NCBI GenBank assembly: GCA_030431825.1
Contig: JAUIIJ010000003.1
Span: 1-64,000 of the forward strand
DNA from: Alphaproteobacteria bacterium
Lineage (GTDB): Bacteria > Pseudomonadota > Alphaproteobacteria > Rhodobacterales > Rhodobacteraceae
Length of the DNA stretch: 64,000 nt
Direction of reading: 5' to 3'
Part shown: in pieces, positions 16,693-26,618 of the stretch
How positions within the stretch are numbered: position 1 is the first letter of the stretch
Layout of the letters: every line of letters begins with the position of its first letter
Position numbers and translations under genes: made by a program
Notes under the pieces: model-generated
Told to the model about the DNA's origin: nothing
What the model saw: only the letters and a program-made list of their open reading frames with translations
The model's database searches: none

Positions 16693-17867
16693 GACCGCTC
16701 TCCGAGCATCACGCGCACGGTACATCCGCCGTCATCTAGCAGGTCGAGATCGGCCGCGATCAGCCGTGCGCGGGTGCGCATATGCGCGAGGCCCGAGGTG
16801 CGCCCCGGTTTCACGGGAATTCCGCAGCCGTTGTCACGGATCGAAAGAACGAGCCCATGCGTGGCCGCCGGCTCGATCCGGATCTCGATATGGTCGGCGC
16901 CGGAGTGGCGTGCGGCGTTGTTGATCGCCTCTTGCGCGATTCGGAACAACGCGGTGCGGACGGTCGGGTCAAGGCGGTCGGGTGCGCCCTGTGTCGCGTC
17001 GGTGACGGTGATCCCGATCCGTTGCGAACCGATCGCGCGTTCCAGATGAACGCGGACGGCGTGAACAAAACCGAACAGTTCGAGCAGGGTCGGCACGGCC
17101 GTATCTATGATCCGCCGCAGGTCATCGATCACTTCCCTGATCCGCTCTTCGAGCTGGTCCCTGGGCAATGCCGTGTCCGCGGCGATCTCGCGCAGCAGCC
17201 GCGTGAGCTCCGCAAGCGGTTGGTCATGCAGGTCCATCCCGATGCGCTGGCGTTCCTGTTCGAGTGTCTGGGTCAATTCCAGTGCGTCGCGCCGCAAACC
17301 TTCCTCGCGTGCCTGCGCTTCCTGGCGCACCTGGGTGTCGCGCCTGGCCTGTTCGGCGATGTGCAGCGCGTGAAAATATGGCGACAGCACGTCGGCCACA
17401 TGTTGCGCCCGCCGCACGGTTTCGAGATCATAGAGTCCGGCGGTCGAGTGTGAGATATTCAAAGTGCCGATCGGCTGACCCATCACCTTCATCAGGACAT
17501 GAACGCGCGAACGCATCCGGTGGTTCAGGATAGGTTCCGAGCACGCGCCCCGGTAGGTCTGGCGGGGATCCCTCATGGCGTCTTGGCACAGCATGAAATC
17601 GCATTTGCCGGTGATCAGATCGCGGATGGGCGAGGTTTCGACCCGCGTGGACGTGCGCGACCATCGGGTCTGGATGCCGACCTCGTAGCTCGAGAGCCAT
17701 CCTGGCCGGTCGTTGAGACAGAGATCCGCATGGGTAAAGGGGATGACCTCGGCGATCTCGTCGGCCACGGCCTCGAGGGCCGACGCGATGTCGGTACGTT
17801 CGGCCAGATGTGCCGAGATGCGCAGAAACACGTTGTCCCTTGCGGGGCTCTGCACGGCAAAGGTCAT
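16689..17867 (-). CDS. GAF-domain sensor histidine kinase (HisKA_3 type)
   Basis: A 392-residue cytosolic kinase starting MTFAVQSPARDNVFLRI at 17867 behind the strong ribosome site GGGAGGAG. There is no transmembrane segment. Residues about 15-160 form a GAF-like sensor with several cysteines (CDFMLCQDAM, GACSEP). Residues 185-265 contain a helical linker and the phospho-acceptor in QRIGMDLHDQPLAE. The ATPase domain has the N box EAINNAARHSGA, G1 DNGCGIP and G2 TSGLAHM. This is the NarX/DegS class. The sensed signal is unknown; the cysteines could suggest redox or ligand sensing, but that is speculative. Confidence 0.88.
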   Translation of the reverse strand: MTFAVQSPARDNVFLRISAHLAERTDIASALEAVADEIAEVIPFTHADLCLNDRPGWLSSYEVGIQTRWSRTSTRVETSPIRDLITGKCDFMLCQDAMRDPRQTYRGACSEPILNHRMRSRVHVLMKVMGQPIGTLNISHSTAGLYDLETVRRAQHVADVLSPYFHALHIAEQARRDTQVRQEAQAREEGLRRDALELTQTLEQERQRIGMDLHDQPLAELTRLLREIAADTALPRDQLEERIREVIDDLRRIIDTAVPTLLELFGFVHAVRVHLERAIGSQRIGITVTDATQGAPDRLDPTVRTALFRIAQEAINNAARHSGADHIEIRIEPAATHGLVLSIRDNGCGIPVKPGRTSGLAHMRTRARLIAADLDLLDDGGCTVRVMLGERS

Positions 17868-18079
17868 GATCTCCTCCCATCGCGTTGCGCGTGTCTGCAA
17901 TTCTGGCAAGGTCGGGGCGAAAAGGGAACACGGTTGACCGTAACCGCGTTGCGGGAACCCGCAAGATCTCTGCGGGAGGTCGCCTTTACAAGCACGGGGC
18001 CGGGCAACATGATCGCCGCACCCGAGCCCGTCGCGGGCCGGTATGCAGCGCAGGATGCGTTTGCAGCAGGGAGGGAAAC

Positions 18080-19090
18080 ATGACGAATTCAATGATGCTG
18101 TTCAGTGCAGCGGGGCTGGCGCTGATTGCGGGGCTGGCCGAGGCGGACACGTCGGGCAAGCGGATTGCACTGTCCAACAATTATGCGGGAAATTCATGGC
18201 GGCAGGCCATGTTGGAAACCTTTGAAAGCACTGGAAAGCAGGCAGTGGCCGATGGCGTGGTGGCGGCTGCGGATGCCTATACAACTTCGGAGAATCAGGC
18301 GACGGAACAGGCGGCGCAGATCCAGAACATGATCCTGCAGGGTTATGACGCGATCATCCTGAACGCGGCCTCGCCGACGGCGCTGAACGGTGCGGTGAAA
18401 GAGGCCTGTGATGCGGGCGTCACCGTGGTCAGCTTTGACGGCATCGTCACCGAACCCTGCGCCTGGCGGATCGCGGTAGACTTTGCAGCGATGGGGCGCG
18501 AGGAGGTCGATTATCTCGCCACACGCCTGCCGGATGGCGGCAATCTTCTGGAAATTCGCGGGCTGGCAGGTGTTTTCGTCGATGACGAAATCTCCAAGGG
18601 AATTCACGAGGGTGTGGCCGAGCATTCGCAGTTCGACATCGTCGGATCGGTACATGGCGACTGGGCGCAGGATGTGGCACAGAAAGCCGTTGCGGGAATC
18701 CTGCCCTCCTTGCCGGATATCGTCGGCGTCGTGACCCAGGGTGGCGATGGCTACGGGACGGCGCAGGCCTTCAGAGCGGCGGATCGGCCGACACCTCTGA
18801 TCGTGTTGGGCAACCGTCAGGATGAACTGAAATGGTGGGCCGAGCAGCGCGACGCCAACGGCTATGAAACGCTGTCGCTGTCGATTGCGCCGGGCGTTGC
18901 CTCGCTGGCCTTCTGGGTGGCACAACAGGTGCTGGACGGCGAGGACGTGGCCAAGGAACTGACCGTGCCGTTCCTCAAGATCACGCAAGACACGCTTGAC
19001 GAGGCTCTCGCGACGACGCCGGAAGGGTCGGTGGCCAACGTGACATATTCGCTGGAAGATGCGCAGCAGGTGATCGCCAGCGCCAGGTGA
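18080..19090 (+). CDS. Periplasmic sugar-binding protein of ABC transporter (ribose type)
   Basis: A 336-residue secreted binding protein. The start at 18080 follows GGAGGGAAAC. The N-terminal signal peptide runs over about 19 residues (MLFSAAGLALIAGLAEA). The mature protein has the type I fold hallmarks SNNYAGNSWRQAML, AAQIQNMILQGYDAIILNAAS and VVSFDG, as in ribose or autoinducer-2 binding proteins. It heads an operon with an RbsA-type ATPase, two permeases and a lactonase. The ligand is probably a sugar, polyol or sugar lactone; the sequence does not fix which. Confidence 0.88.
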   Translation: MTNSMMLFSAAGLALIAGLAEADTSGKRIALSNNYAGNSWRQAMLETFESTGKQAVADGVVAAADAYTTSENQATEQAAQIQNMILQGYDAIILNAASPTALNGAVKEACDAGVTVVSFDGIVTEPCAWRIAVDFAAMGREEVDYLATRLPDGGNLLEIRGLAGVFVDDEISKGIHEGVAEHSQFDIVGSVHGDWAQDVAQKAVAGILPSLPDIVGVVTQGGDGYGTAQAFRAADRPTPLIVLGNRQDELKWWAEQRDANGYETLSLSIAPGVASLAFWVAQQVLDGEDVAKELTVPFLKITQDTLDEALATTPEGSVANVTYSLEDAQQVIASAR

Positions 19091-19150
19091 TCCCTGGGCC
19101 GGAGTCGGAGCCGGTCCGCCGGCAGGTGTTCAACATGAAATGGAGCGCAC

Positions 19151-20575
19151 ATGTCGGACCATGAGAGCCGCCCGATCGTTGCGCTCGTCGACGCGGCCAG
19201 GCATTTCGGCCCCGTCCGTGCGCTTGATGGTGTCAGCCTGGCCGTCAACCCGGGCGATTGCATCGGGCTGGTCGGCCATAATGGCGCGGGCAAGTCGACG
19301 CTGGTCAACCTGATCAACGGTGGCTTTGCCCCGACCTCGGGCACGATTGGATTTGGTGTGGGGGAAACCGCGCTCGCGGCCGGGGTGCGCTCGGTGTTTC
19401 AGGAACTGTCGCTCTGCCCGAACCTGACGGTAGCGGAAAATCTGCGGATTTCTCATACGTCGCTTTCCGGGCTGAACTGGCGGCGTGCGGCGCGCGCGGA
19501 GATACGGCAGAGCCTTGATACCATCTTTCCCGGACACGGGATCGACGCCGATGCCGAGGTTGACACCCTGTCGATCGCGCAACGTCAGATGGTCGAGATC
19601 GCCATCGGTTTTGCGCCGCGCGGCTCTATGGCACGACTGGTCATTCTGGACGAGCCGACCTCCTCACTGGATGCAGGGATCGCGGATCAGTTGCTGACTC
19701 ATGTCGGAAGGTTCTGCGCGGGCGGTGGTGCCGTGATCTTCATTTCCCACATGCTTGGCGAAGTCTTTGAGGTAGCAAGCCGGATCGTGGTGCTCAAGGA
19801 CGGCAAGGTGGTCGCCGAAGGTGAGGCGGACGACTTTACGCGGAAGGGGCTGGTTGACGCGATGGGCCATGTTGCGCCAGAGGCGGGTGATGTCGCCGTG
19901 ACCGCGCGGGAATTCGGCCCCGAAATTCTGCGAACCGGGCAGGGGCTTGCCGCACGCAAGGGCGAGATTGTCGGATTGTCAGGACTTGCCGGACATGGTC
20001 AGGCCGAGGCGCTGGCGCAGCTCTACCTGTCGCAATCCTCTGCGTGGCGCGCCGATCGGACAGCCCGCGCCGCCTTCGTGGCGGGCGATCGCCAGCGTGA
20101 CGGGGTGTTGCCGCTGTGGTCGATCCTGCGCAACATCTCGATTTCGGTTCTGCGCCAATGCGCGCGCGGTGGGCTGGTAGAGCGGCAGGCCGAGGCCGGG
20201 ATCGCGGAAAACTGGAGACGGCGTATCGGCATCCGCACCTATGACGTCACCAACCCGATCCTGTCCCTGTCCGGCGGCAACCAGCAAAAGGCGCTGTTTG
20301 CCCGTGCACTGGCCTCTCCGGCCCCGGTCGTCATCATGGACGACCCCATGCGCGGTGTCGACGTGGGCACCAAGCAGGATGTTTACGCGATGATCCGCGA
20401 CGAGGCGGCAAAAGGCAGGACATTCCTGTGGTATTCGACCGAAACCGAAGAGGTTTGCCAATGCGACCGGGTATTCGTCTTTCGCAATGACGAGATCAGC
20501 GCCGAACTGAGCGGCGCCGACATCACCGAAGAGAAAATTCTGCAGGCGTCCTTCGCGATGCAGGAGGCGTCATGA
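19151..20575 (+). CDS. Sugar ABC transporter ATPase (RbsA-like, two nucleotide-binding domains)
   Basis: A 474-residue protein with two ABC modules. The first has Walker A GHNGAGKST near residue 44, a degenerate signature (LSIAQRQM near 148) and Walker B LVILDEPTSSLD. The second lacks a normal Walker A (LSGLAGHGQAEAL near 282) but has signature LSGGNQQKALFARAL and Walker B VVIMDDPMRGVD, as usual for this subfamily where one site is weak. It overlaps the first permease gene by 4 bases. Confidence 0.9.
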   Translation: MSDHESRPIVALVDAARHFGPVRALDGVSLAVNPGDCIGLVGHNGAGKSTLVNLINGGFAPTSGTIGFGVGETALAAGVRSVFQELSLCPNLTVAENLRISHTSLSGLNWRRAARAEIRQSLDTIFPGHGIDADAEVDTLSIAQRQMVEIAIGFAPRGSMARLVILDEPTSSLDAGIADQLLTHVGRFCAGGGAVIFISHMLGEVFEVASRIVVLKDGKVVAEGEADDFTRKGLVDAMGHVAPEAGDVAVTAREFGPEILRTGQGLAARKGEIVGLSGLAGHGQAEALAQLYLSQSSAWRADRTARAAFVAGDRQRDGVLPLWSILRNISISVLRQCARGGLVERQAEAGIAENWRRRIGIRTYDVTNPILSLSGGNQQKALFARALASPAPVVIMDDPMRGVDVGTKQDVYAMIRDEAAKGRTFLWYSTETEEVCQCDRVFVFRNDEISAELSGADITEEKILQASFAMQEAS

Positions 20576-21501
20576 ACATCCTGTTGCGCCACAGGATCAT
20601 CCTTCCCGTTGTCTCGCTGGCGGTGCTGCTCGCGGCCACGTTCTACATGCAGCCCCGCGCGATGAGTTACTTTGGTCTGAACCTGCTGTTCAACCTCGCC
20701 GTGCCGATCGCGTTGGCGACGATTGCACAGATGATGATCATCATGGTGAATGACATTGACCTGTCGCTGGGCACTTTTGTCAGTCTCGCCGCCTGCGTCA
20801 CCGCGACATTTCTGAACGATGCGCCAATACTCGGTCTGGCGATCCTGCTGGCGCTGATCCTGTCCTATGCGCTGCTCGGAGCGATGATCCACGCGTTCGA
20901 ACTTCCGGCGATTGTCGTGACGCTGGGCATGTCCTTTGTCTGGGGCGGGCTGGCGCTGTTCATCCTGCCCTTGCCGGGTGGAGTCAGCCCCGGCTGGTTG
21001 CGCGCCCTTATGACGGTCAAGCCTCCCTTTGCCCCGATGGCGGTGGTCGCCCCGATCATTATCGCCGCTGTGACGCATCTGCTGATCGTCCGCTCGGGCA
21101 TCGGAACGGTGCTGCGTGGCGTCGGTGGCAATGCCCGGTCGGTGCAACGGGCGGGTTGGCCGGTAATCTGGCTCAAGGCGCTCGCCTATGGTCTGGCGGG
21201 ATTGTTTGGTGTGCTTGCGGGGATGGCGCTTGTCGGGCTCACCACTTCGGCGGATGCCAATATCGCGCTGCGCTATACGCTTCTGTCCATCGCCGGAGTC
21301 ATCCTGGGCGGTGGTGAATTCACCGGCGGCAAGGTCAGCCCCGCGGGCGCCGTGATCGGTGCGCTGACCCTGACGCTCGCGGCGAGTTTCCTGAGCTTCA
21401 TGCGCCTGTCGCCGGACTGGCAGATCGGCGCGCAGGGCGCAATCCTTATCCTGGTGCTGACCGCACGCCTGATCTTCAGCCGGAAGGGGGCAGGGACATG
21501 A
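20572..21501 (+). CDS. Sugar ABC transporter permease (BPD_transp_2 family)
   Basis: A 309-residue inner-membrane protein with about nine hydrophobic segments. The conserved loop MIIMVNDIDLSLGTFVSLAA, and later LLSIAGVILGGGEFTGG, match RbsC-type permeases that pair with two-domain ATPases. It overlaps both neighbours by 4 bases, showing tight coupling within the operon. Confidence 0.9.
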   Translation: MNILLRHRIILPVVSLAVLLAATFYMQPRAMSYFGLNLLFNLAVPIALATIAQMMIIMVNDIDLSLGTFVSLAACVTATFLNDAPILGLAILLALILSYALLGAMIHAFELPAIVVTLGMSFVWGGLALFILPLPGGVSPGWLRALMTVKPPFAPMAVVAPIIIAAVTHLLIVRSGIGTVLRGVGGNARSVQRAGWPVIWLKALAYGLAGLFGVLAGMALVGLTTSADANIALRYTLLSIAGVILGGGEFTGGKVSPAGAVIGALTLTLAASFLSFMRLSPDWQIGAQGAILILVLTARLIFSRKGAGT

Positions 21502-22433
21502 CCATTCTCGCGAAACCCTGGCTCTGGTCATGGCTGGCTGCCGCCGCCGCCTTCGCGCTCATTCTCGGGCTGACCGGGGGGCGGGGCGCGGGCGAACTGG
21601 CCTATGCGGCGCTGTCTTTCGGTGCCTTCGCCGCAATTGTCGGCCTTGGCCAGATGTTGGTCATCACCCTTGGGCCCGGCAATGTCGACCTGTCGATCCC
21701 GGCAACGATGACACTTGCCGCGACGCTTGCGCTCAAGGCGATGGGGGGCGAACCGGGAACGGCGTTTGCCGGGCTTGCAATCGCTCTTGGCGTCGGGGCG
21801 GCAGCAGGGATCGCGAATTACGCGCTGATCTTCCTGTTGCGCCTGCCGCCGATCATCGCGACGCTGGCGGCGTCGCTGGTCTATCAGTCGCTGGCAATCT
21901 GGTCGAACCGTGGCTTGCGGATCAAGCCACCCGAAGGATTGGCGGATTTCGCCACCGGGCGATTCCTGGGCATGCCCAACGTGGCCTGGGTGGGGCTGGC
22001 CCTCGCGATCGCGGTCTGGGTGCTGCTCGAACGCGCGGTTGCCGGGCGCTGGCTGCTGGCGACGGGTCAGAACCTGCGCGCCGCGCGGCTTGCCGGGGTG
22101 CCGGTGGAACTGGTGCGGGCGTGCACCTATGTCGCGGTCGCGATGTTCGCAGCCCTGACCGGCTACCTGCTGGCCAGCTTCTCCGGCGGCGCGGCGCTCA
22201 ACATGGGGGCGGAATACCTGTTGATGTCGATCGCCGTCGTGGTCATCGGGGGCAGCTCCATCGCCGGTGGCAACTCCAACGTGCCAGGTGTCTGGGGCGC
22301 CGCACTCTTCATGTTTCTCGTGGTCTCGATGCTCAACAGCTATGGCGCTGGCGCGGGGGCGCGCAACGTGCTGACCGGGGCCATCATCATCGCCATCGTC
22401 ATCGCCGCCAGTACGAGGAGGGCCCGAACATGA
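21498..22433 (+). CDS. Second sugar ABC transporter permease (BPD_transp_2 family)
   Basis: A 311-residue inner-membrane protein of the same family as its neighbour. The family loops are GLGQMLVITLGPGNVDLSIPA and LLMSIAVVVIGGSSIAGGN. Presence of two different permeases suggests a heterodimeric channel, as in some ribose and AI-2 type systems. It overlaps the lactonase gene by 4 bases. Confidence 0.9.
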   Translation: MTILAKPWLWSWLAAAAAFALILGLTGGRGAGELAYAALSFGAFAAIVGLGQMLVITLGPGNVDLSIPATMTLAATLALKAMGGEPGTAFAGLAIALGVGAAAGIANYALIFLLRLPPIIATLAASLVYQSLAIWSNRGLRIKPPEGLADFATGRFLGMPNVAWVGLALAIAVWVLLERAVAGRWLLATGQNLRAARLAGVPVELVRACTYVAVAMFAALTGYLLASFSGGAALNMGAEYLLMSIAVVVIGGSSIAGGNSNVPGVWGAALFMFLVVSMLNSYGAGAGARNVLTGAIIIAIVIAASTRRART

Positions 22434-23356
22434 TCACCTTTCCGCCACATCTGGAAATCCATGACGACCGCTTCGCCGAGATGGTGCATCCGATGTCGAC
22501 GCTCGACATGATTGCCGACGGTTTCACCTGGACCGAGGGCCCGGTGTGGTTCGGTGATCACAATTGCCTGCTGTTTTCGGACATTCCGAGCCAGCGGATC
22601 ATGCGCTGGTCCGAGAGCGACGGCGTTTCGGTGTTTCGCGCGGCTTCGGGGTTCAACAACGGCAACACCCGTGACAGGCAGGGCCGGCTCGTCGGATGCA
22701 GGCACGGCAAGCGCGACGTGGTGCGCACCGAACATGACGGATCGCTCACCGTGCTTGCAGATGGGTATGAGGGCAAGCCGCTGAACTCGCCCAATGACGT
22801 GGTGGTGAGTTCGGACGGGGCGGTCTGGTTCACCGATCCCACCTATGGGCGAATCTCCAATTTCGAGGGGTATCGCAAAGCCCCCGAGCAACCATGTCGC
22901 AATGTGTTCCGCCTCTCGCCCGAAGGAGATCTGCGGGTGGTGGTCAGTGATTTCAGCCAACCCAACGGGCTGTGCTTTTCGCCTGACGAAAAGACGCTCT
23001 ATATCGCTGAGAGCGGATCGAGCCATGATGACGCCGTGCCATCGGTGATCCGGCGCTTTGCCGTCGAAGACGGGACGTTGCACGAGCAAGAGCCGCTCGC
23101 CGAGATAGACAACGGACTGCCGGACGGAATGCGGTGCGATGTGCTCGGCAACCTGTGGTCGTCGGCAGCGGATGGCGTGCATTGTTTTGACCGGAACGGA
23201 ACGATGCTGGGCAAGATACTGGTGCCACAGGTGGTCTCCAACCTCTGTTTCGGCGGGTCGGACGGCCAGCGTATGTACATCACGGCCACACGCGCGGTGT
23301 ACCGGGTATTCGTCGACGTTCAGGGGGCCGAACCCTGGAGCCGCCCGCGCGCCTGA
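22430..23356 (+). CDS. SMP-30/gluconolactonase-family hydrolase
   Basis: A 308-residue beta-propeller enzyme from ATG 22430. Metal-site and catalytic signatures are TEGPVWFGD near 30, LNSPNDVVVSSDGAVWFTDP near 117, SQPNGLCFSPDEKTLYI near 170 and GLPDGMRCDVLGNLW near 230. The family opens sugar lactones. Coupled translation with the transporter suggests the imported compound is, or becomes, an aldonolactone. The start ATG overlaps the permease stop. Confidence 0.88.
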   Translation: MITFPPHLEIHDDRFAEMVHPMSTLDMIADGFTWTEGPVWFGDHNCLLFSDIPSQRIMRWSESDGVSVFRAASGFNNGNTRDRQGRLVGCRHGKRDVVRTEHDGSLTVLADGYEGKPLNSPNDVVVSSDGAVWFTDPTYGRISNFEGYRKAPEQPCRNVFRLSPEGDLRVVVSDFSQPNGLCFSPDEKTLYIAESGSSHDDAVPSVIRRFAVEDGTLHEQEPLAEIDNGLPDGMRCDVLGNLWSSAADGVHCFDRNGTMLGKILVPQVVSNLCFGGSDGQRMYITATRAVYRVFVDVQGAEPWSRPRA

Positions 23357-23383
23357 CCGAAGCGCGCTGCTGGGCCACGGACC

Positions 23384-24388
23384 CTAGCGCATCCAGAAGC
23401 CCGCCGACTTGATGCGGTTGCGGATCATCTGCTCCCGGCGCGGCAGGGCGTCGCGGTTGAACAGCGCGCGGACCTTTTCGCCGCGTCGCTGATAGACCAT
23501 GCGCTTGATCGGGTCATGGCCCTTGAGAACCTTCTTGATCCAGTTCGGAGCGGCCACGCTGTGCAGGACGTCGACCACGTGATCGCTTTCGCGGGCATAG
23601 AGCAGCGGAAACATCCGGTAATGGCAACTGACGGACCCATCGAGAAACCCGGACGGCAGCGCGTCGCGCCCACCGCCGAGAGAATGAATGACAAGCGGCA
23701 GCGCGATCTGATCCAGCCACGGATCGAGGCTCTGACAGATCAGTTCGGGCGGCGGATCATCGCGGATGGCGACGGCGTAGTCGAGAAAGCGCCGGGCGAA
23801 CTCCTGCGGCCGCGCCGCAAAGAAATATCCGGCGTTGAAATAGAGGAAGCGCCGCCAGTGATCATCCGGTTGCGTGGTGTCGAGGCTGCTTTGGAAATCG
23901 AGCCCGAACTTGTCGTAGAGCGATTTCCAGATCCGGTCATGGCGCGGTCCGTACAGCGTCGGTTGCGGCCAGGTCCCCTCGCACCGCAGCGACGCACCCG
24001 GACGCTCGAAATCGAAGGGCACGCCGGTGATGTCGCCGGTGATCAGCGTGTCGGTGTCAAAGAACACGAAGGGCGCGTCGGGGGGCAGTGCGAACAACGC
24101 CTCGATCTTGTTGCCCTGCGGATAGGTCTCGCCAAAGACATCGGATTGAAACGGCAGGATCGTGACACCAAGGCGCTCGAGCGCGTCCAGCACGGCGATA
24201 TTCCGGATTTCGGGATCGCTGCTCCAGTTGGGGCCCGCCTGCGGAACGGCAACGAAAAGCTTGCCCCGGAACTGCGGCGAGCATTGTCTCAACGAGGCGG
24301 CGAACAACAGCGCCTCGTATTGCAACCGGCCCGATTGACCCACGATCAGGATATTGAAGCTTTGGCGCTGTGCTGGTGTCTCTGTCAT
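23384..24388 (-). CDS. Glycosyltransferase-like protein, family unassigned
   Basis: A 334-residue protein. The start at 24388 (MTETPAQRQSFNILIVG) is favoured by GCGAGG six bases upstream; an ATG two codons earlier is possible. It shows a Rossmann-like opening (FNILIVGQSG) and the metal-binding FFDTDTLITGD motif near residue 122, as in GT-A nucleotide-sugar transferases. A conserved-looking YFNAGYFFAARPQEF follows near 200. No signal peptide or membrane segment is seen. Substrate and acceptor are unknown. It is convergent with the lactonase gene and stands alone. Confidence 0.65.
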   Translation of the reverse strand: MTETPAQRQSFNILIVGQSGRLQYEALLFAASLRQCSPQFRGKLFVAVPQAGPNWSSDPEIRNIAVLDALERLGVTILPFQSDVFGETYPQGNKIEALFALPPDAPFVFFDTDTLITGDITGVPFDFERPGASLRCEGTWPQPTLYGPRHDRIWKSLYDKFGLDFQSSLDTTQPDDHWRRFLYFNAGYFFAARPQEFARRFLDYAVAIRDDPPPELICQSLDPWLDQIALPLVIHSLGGGRDALPSGFLDGSVSCHYRMFPLLYARESDHVVDVLHSVAAPNWIKKVLKGHDPIKRMVYQRRGEKVRALFNRDALPRREQMIRNRIKSAGFWMR

Positions 24389-24648
24389 GCTCATCCTCGC
24401 CGGTCGCTTGCAGCATCGGCTTGCAGGCGGACTATAGGCACCCGGGCACGGGGTCAAAAGCCCGGAACTGAATGATTTGTCGGCGGGGGACGATTGCATT
24501 CCCGAACCCCGGTTCGCGACATGTGGCCAGAATTCTGTTGCCCTCGCGCCGGATGCGGCCATTGTGACGGTGATCGCGCGCGCTTGGAACACAGGGACGG
24601 AAGGCATGGCACCAGACAATCACACGACGGCGACCGGGGATAGTGCCG

Positions 24649-25935
24649 ATGGCTGACCGCAACTCGCGTATCAGGAACCTGCGCAGCATGACGCCGGCGG
24701 ACCGTCGCGAGGCTGTTGCCCGCGCGGCGCAGCTCTCCGAGGATGACAAGAGGGCGCTTGCCGGTTCGGATGTGTTACCGCTCGCGCTGGCGGACGGGAT
24801 GATCGAGAACGTCATCGGGACATACGAGCTTCCTCTCGGAATCGCGACGAATTTCACGGTGAACGGTCGGGACTACATCGTGCCGATGGTCACGGAAGAG
24901 CCATCGGTCGTGGCCGCCGCGTCCTATATGGCGCGCATTGCGCGTGGATGCGGCGGATTTCTGACATCGTCCGACGCACCGATCATGCGGGCACAGCTTC
25001 AGGTGGTGCGGCCGGATGACCCGTATGGCGCGCGCCAGCGCCTGTTGTCGGCGCGCGACGAACTGATCGAAATGGCGAACCGGCGCGACAAGGTGCTGAT
25101 CGAACTGGGCGGGGGGTGCAGGGATATCGAGGTTCAGGTGTTCGACGACACGCCGGTCGGACCGATGGTTGTCTTGCACCTGCTGGTCGACGTGCGCGAT
25201 GCGATGGGGGCCAACACGGTCAATTCGATGGCCGAGACGCTGGCCCCGCGCGTGGCCGAGATCGCCAGGGGCGAGGTGCGGCTGCGCATCCTGTCGAACC
25301 TTGCAGATCGCAGGCTCGTGCGCGCGCGGGTCGAGATCACACCGGCGGCGCTGGCAATGGACGGGTTCGCCGGTGAGGACGTGGCGCAGGGGATCGTCGA
25401 GGCCTGTGCCCTTGCCATCGTCGATCCCTATCGTGCCGTGACCCATAACAAGGGCATCATGAACGGAATCGACGCGGTGGTTGTTGCAACCGGCAACGAC
25501 TGGCGGGCAATCGAAGCCGGCGCCCATGCCTATGCGGCGCGCGACGGGCGTTACACGAGCCTGTCGCGGTGGGAGCGGGGCAGCGACGGCGCGCTGGTGG
25601 GGACGCTGGAACTGCCCATGGCGCTTGGGTTGGTGGGCGGTGCCACCCGGACCCATCCGGCGGCGCAGGCGGCAATCCGGTTGCTTGGCGTGAGCCGCGC
25701 GCAGGAGCTTGCCGAGGTGACGGCCGCCGTGGGGCTTGCACAGAACATGGCGGCGCTGCGCGCTCTGGCGACCGAGGGTATCCAGAAGGGGCACATGACG
25801 CTGCACGCCCGCAACATCGCGATTCTGGCCGGTGCGGAAGGCGGCGAGGTCGAACCCGTCGCGCGCGCGATTGCCGAGTCGGGAGAAGTCTCGGTGCAGC
25901 GGGCAACGGAAGAGCTGGCAAAGCTGCGGAACTGA
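24649..25935 (+). CDS. mvaA: Class II (degradative-type) hydroxymethylglutaryl-CoA reductase
   Basis: A 428-residue enzyme that interconverts HMG-CoA and mevalonate. Catalytic features of the Pseudomonas mevalonii enzyme are all visible: E83 in [32 protein letters not shown], the lysine in [24 protein letters not shown] and the histidine in HMTLHARN. The length is that of the class II catabolic enzyme. The start at ATG 24649 suits GGGGA at 24636-24640; a GTG at 24643 is possible. No other mevalonate-pathway gene is nearby, while ispG of the alternative isoprenoid pathway is at 52698, so a catabolic or special role is likely. Confidence 0.9.
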   Translation: MADRNSRIRNLRSMTPADRREAVARAAQLSEDDKRALAGSDVLPLALADGMIENVIGTYELPLGIATNFTVNGRDYIVPMVTEEPSVVAAASYMARIARGCGGFLTSSDAPIMRAQLQVVRPDDPYGARQRLLSARDELIEMANRRDKVLIELGGGCRDIEVQVFDDTPVGPMVVLHLLVDVRDAMGANTVNSMAETLAPRVAEIARGEVRLRILSNLADRRLVRARVEITPAALAMDGFAGEDVAQGIVEACALAIVDPYRAVTHNKGIMNGIDAVVVATGNDWRAIEAGAHAYAARDGRYTSLSRWERGSDGALVGTLELPMALGLVGGATRTHPAAQAAIRLLGVSRAQELAEVTAAVGLAQNMAALRALATEGIQKGHMTLHARNIAILAGAEGGEVEPVARAIAESGEVSVQRATEELAKLRN

Positions 25936-26618
25936 TCGCTGCGCGGCTATGTCATGCGGGGGCAGGGCGACGATTCGGCGGATGCGAGACGCCGGCAGAG
26001 CGATGGTGCATGGTCAATTTCCTTGCGCTCACCGGATTGACCATGATGCGGAAACGACAACGAGTGATTGCAATCGTCGCGCAGATTAACCGCCATGTCC
26101 CGCGCGCAGAGTCGCAGCGTGTGGAGGGTGCAGAAATTCGCCGAGACCGGCGGCCCTGTATGACTCTGGAAAAAAAGAGAAAGTTTGCTCTGCTTTCTCG
26201 CAAGCCAGCGATCCGGGCGCGTAGCGGGACGCCGCAGTACAACCGTTGATCGATTGCGGGTTTGGCAATGCCTGCTGCGCGCGAGAATTCGGTGCCGAGA
26301 TGCGCGGTTTGGCACATCGTCAGCATTTTTCTGAATCGCGCGGTTCGCTATCAAGGTTGCGTACGAGTTCCCTTGGTTTGTCGAACTCACGGGGGCGGGT
26401 TCGATTGGTCGTTTGTGAGTGGGAAGAGGTGCAAGTTGTCCGGGCGGCGTGTCGTTTATCATGCCCCGATATCTTGGGAACAGGATATGTCCCGCCGTCC
26501 GGACTGCCTGAATGCTGCACCCGGGAAACGGCTCGGGGCCGATCCGCACAGCTCATGCATACTCCAATCCGCCGGTTTCCTGTCCGCGCCGTGGCTCCGC
26601 AGGTCAACGGCTATGGCA
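25936..26618. other. Long intergenic region without a convincing gene
   Basis: About 680 bases between the HMG-CoA reductase and a repeat element. Open frames on both strands (for example a 200-codon reverse frame over 25947-26549) have low-complexity, arginine- and serine-rich translations without recognisable motifs. A + strand frame ending at 26249 could encode about 80 residues from an ATG near 26010 but has no support. An inverted repeat TGGTCAAT/ATTGACCA spans 26011-26043. The GC content looks lower than in the flanking genes between about 26250 and 26500. I see no RNA gene or IS signature. Confidence 0.5.

Noticed and set aside
25947-26549. A 200-codon reverse frame between HMG-CoA reductase and the MobA-like gene
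   Set aside because: No ribosome site, motifs or plausible composition; kept only as an intergenic note.
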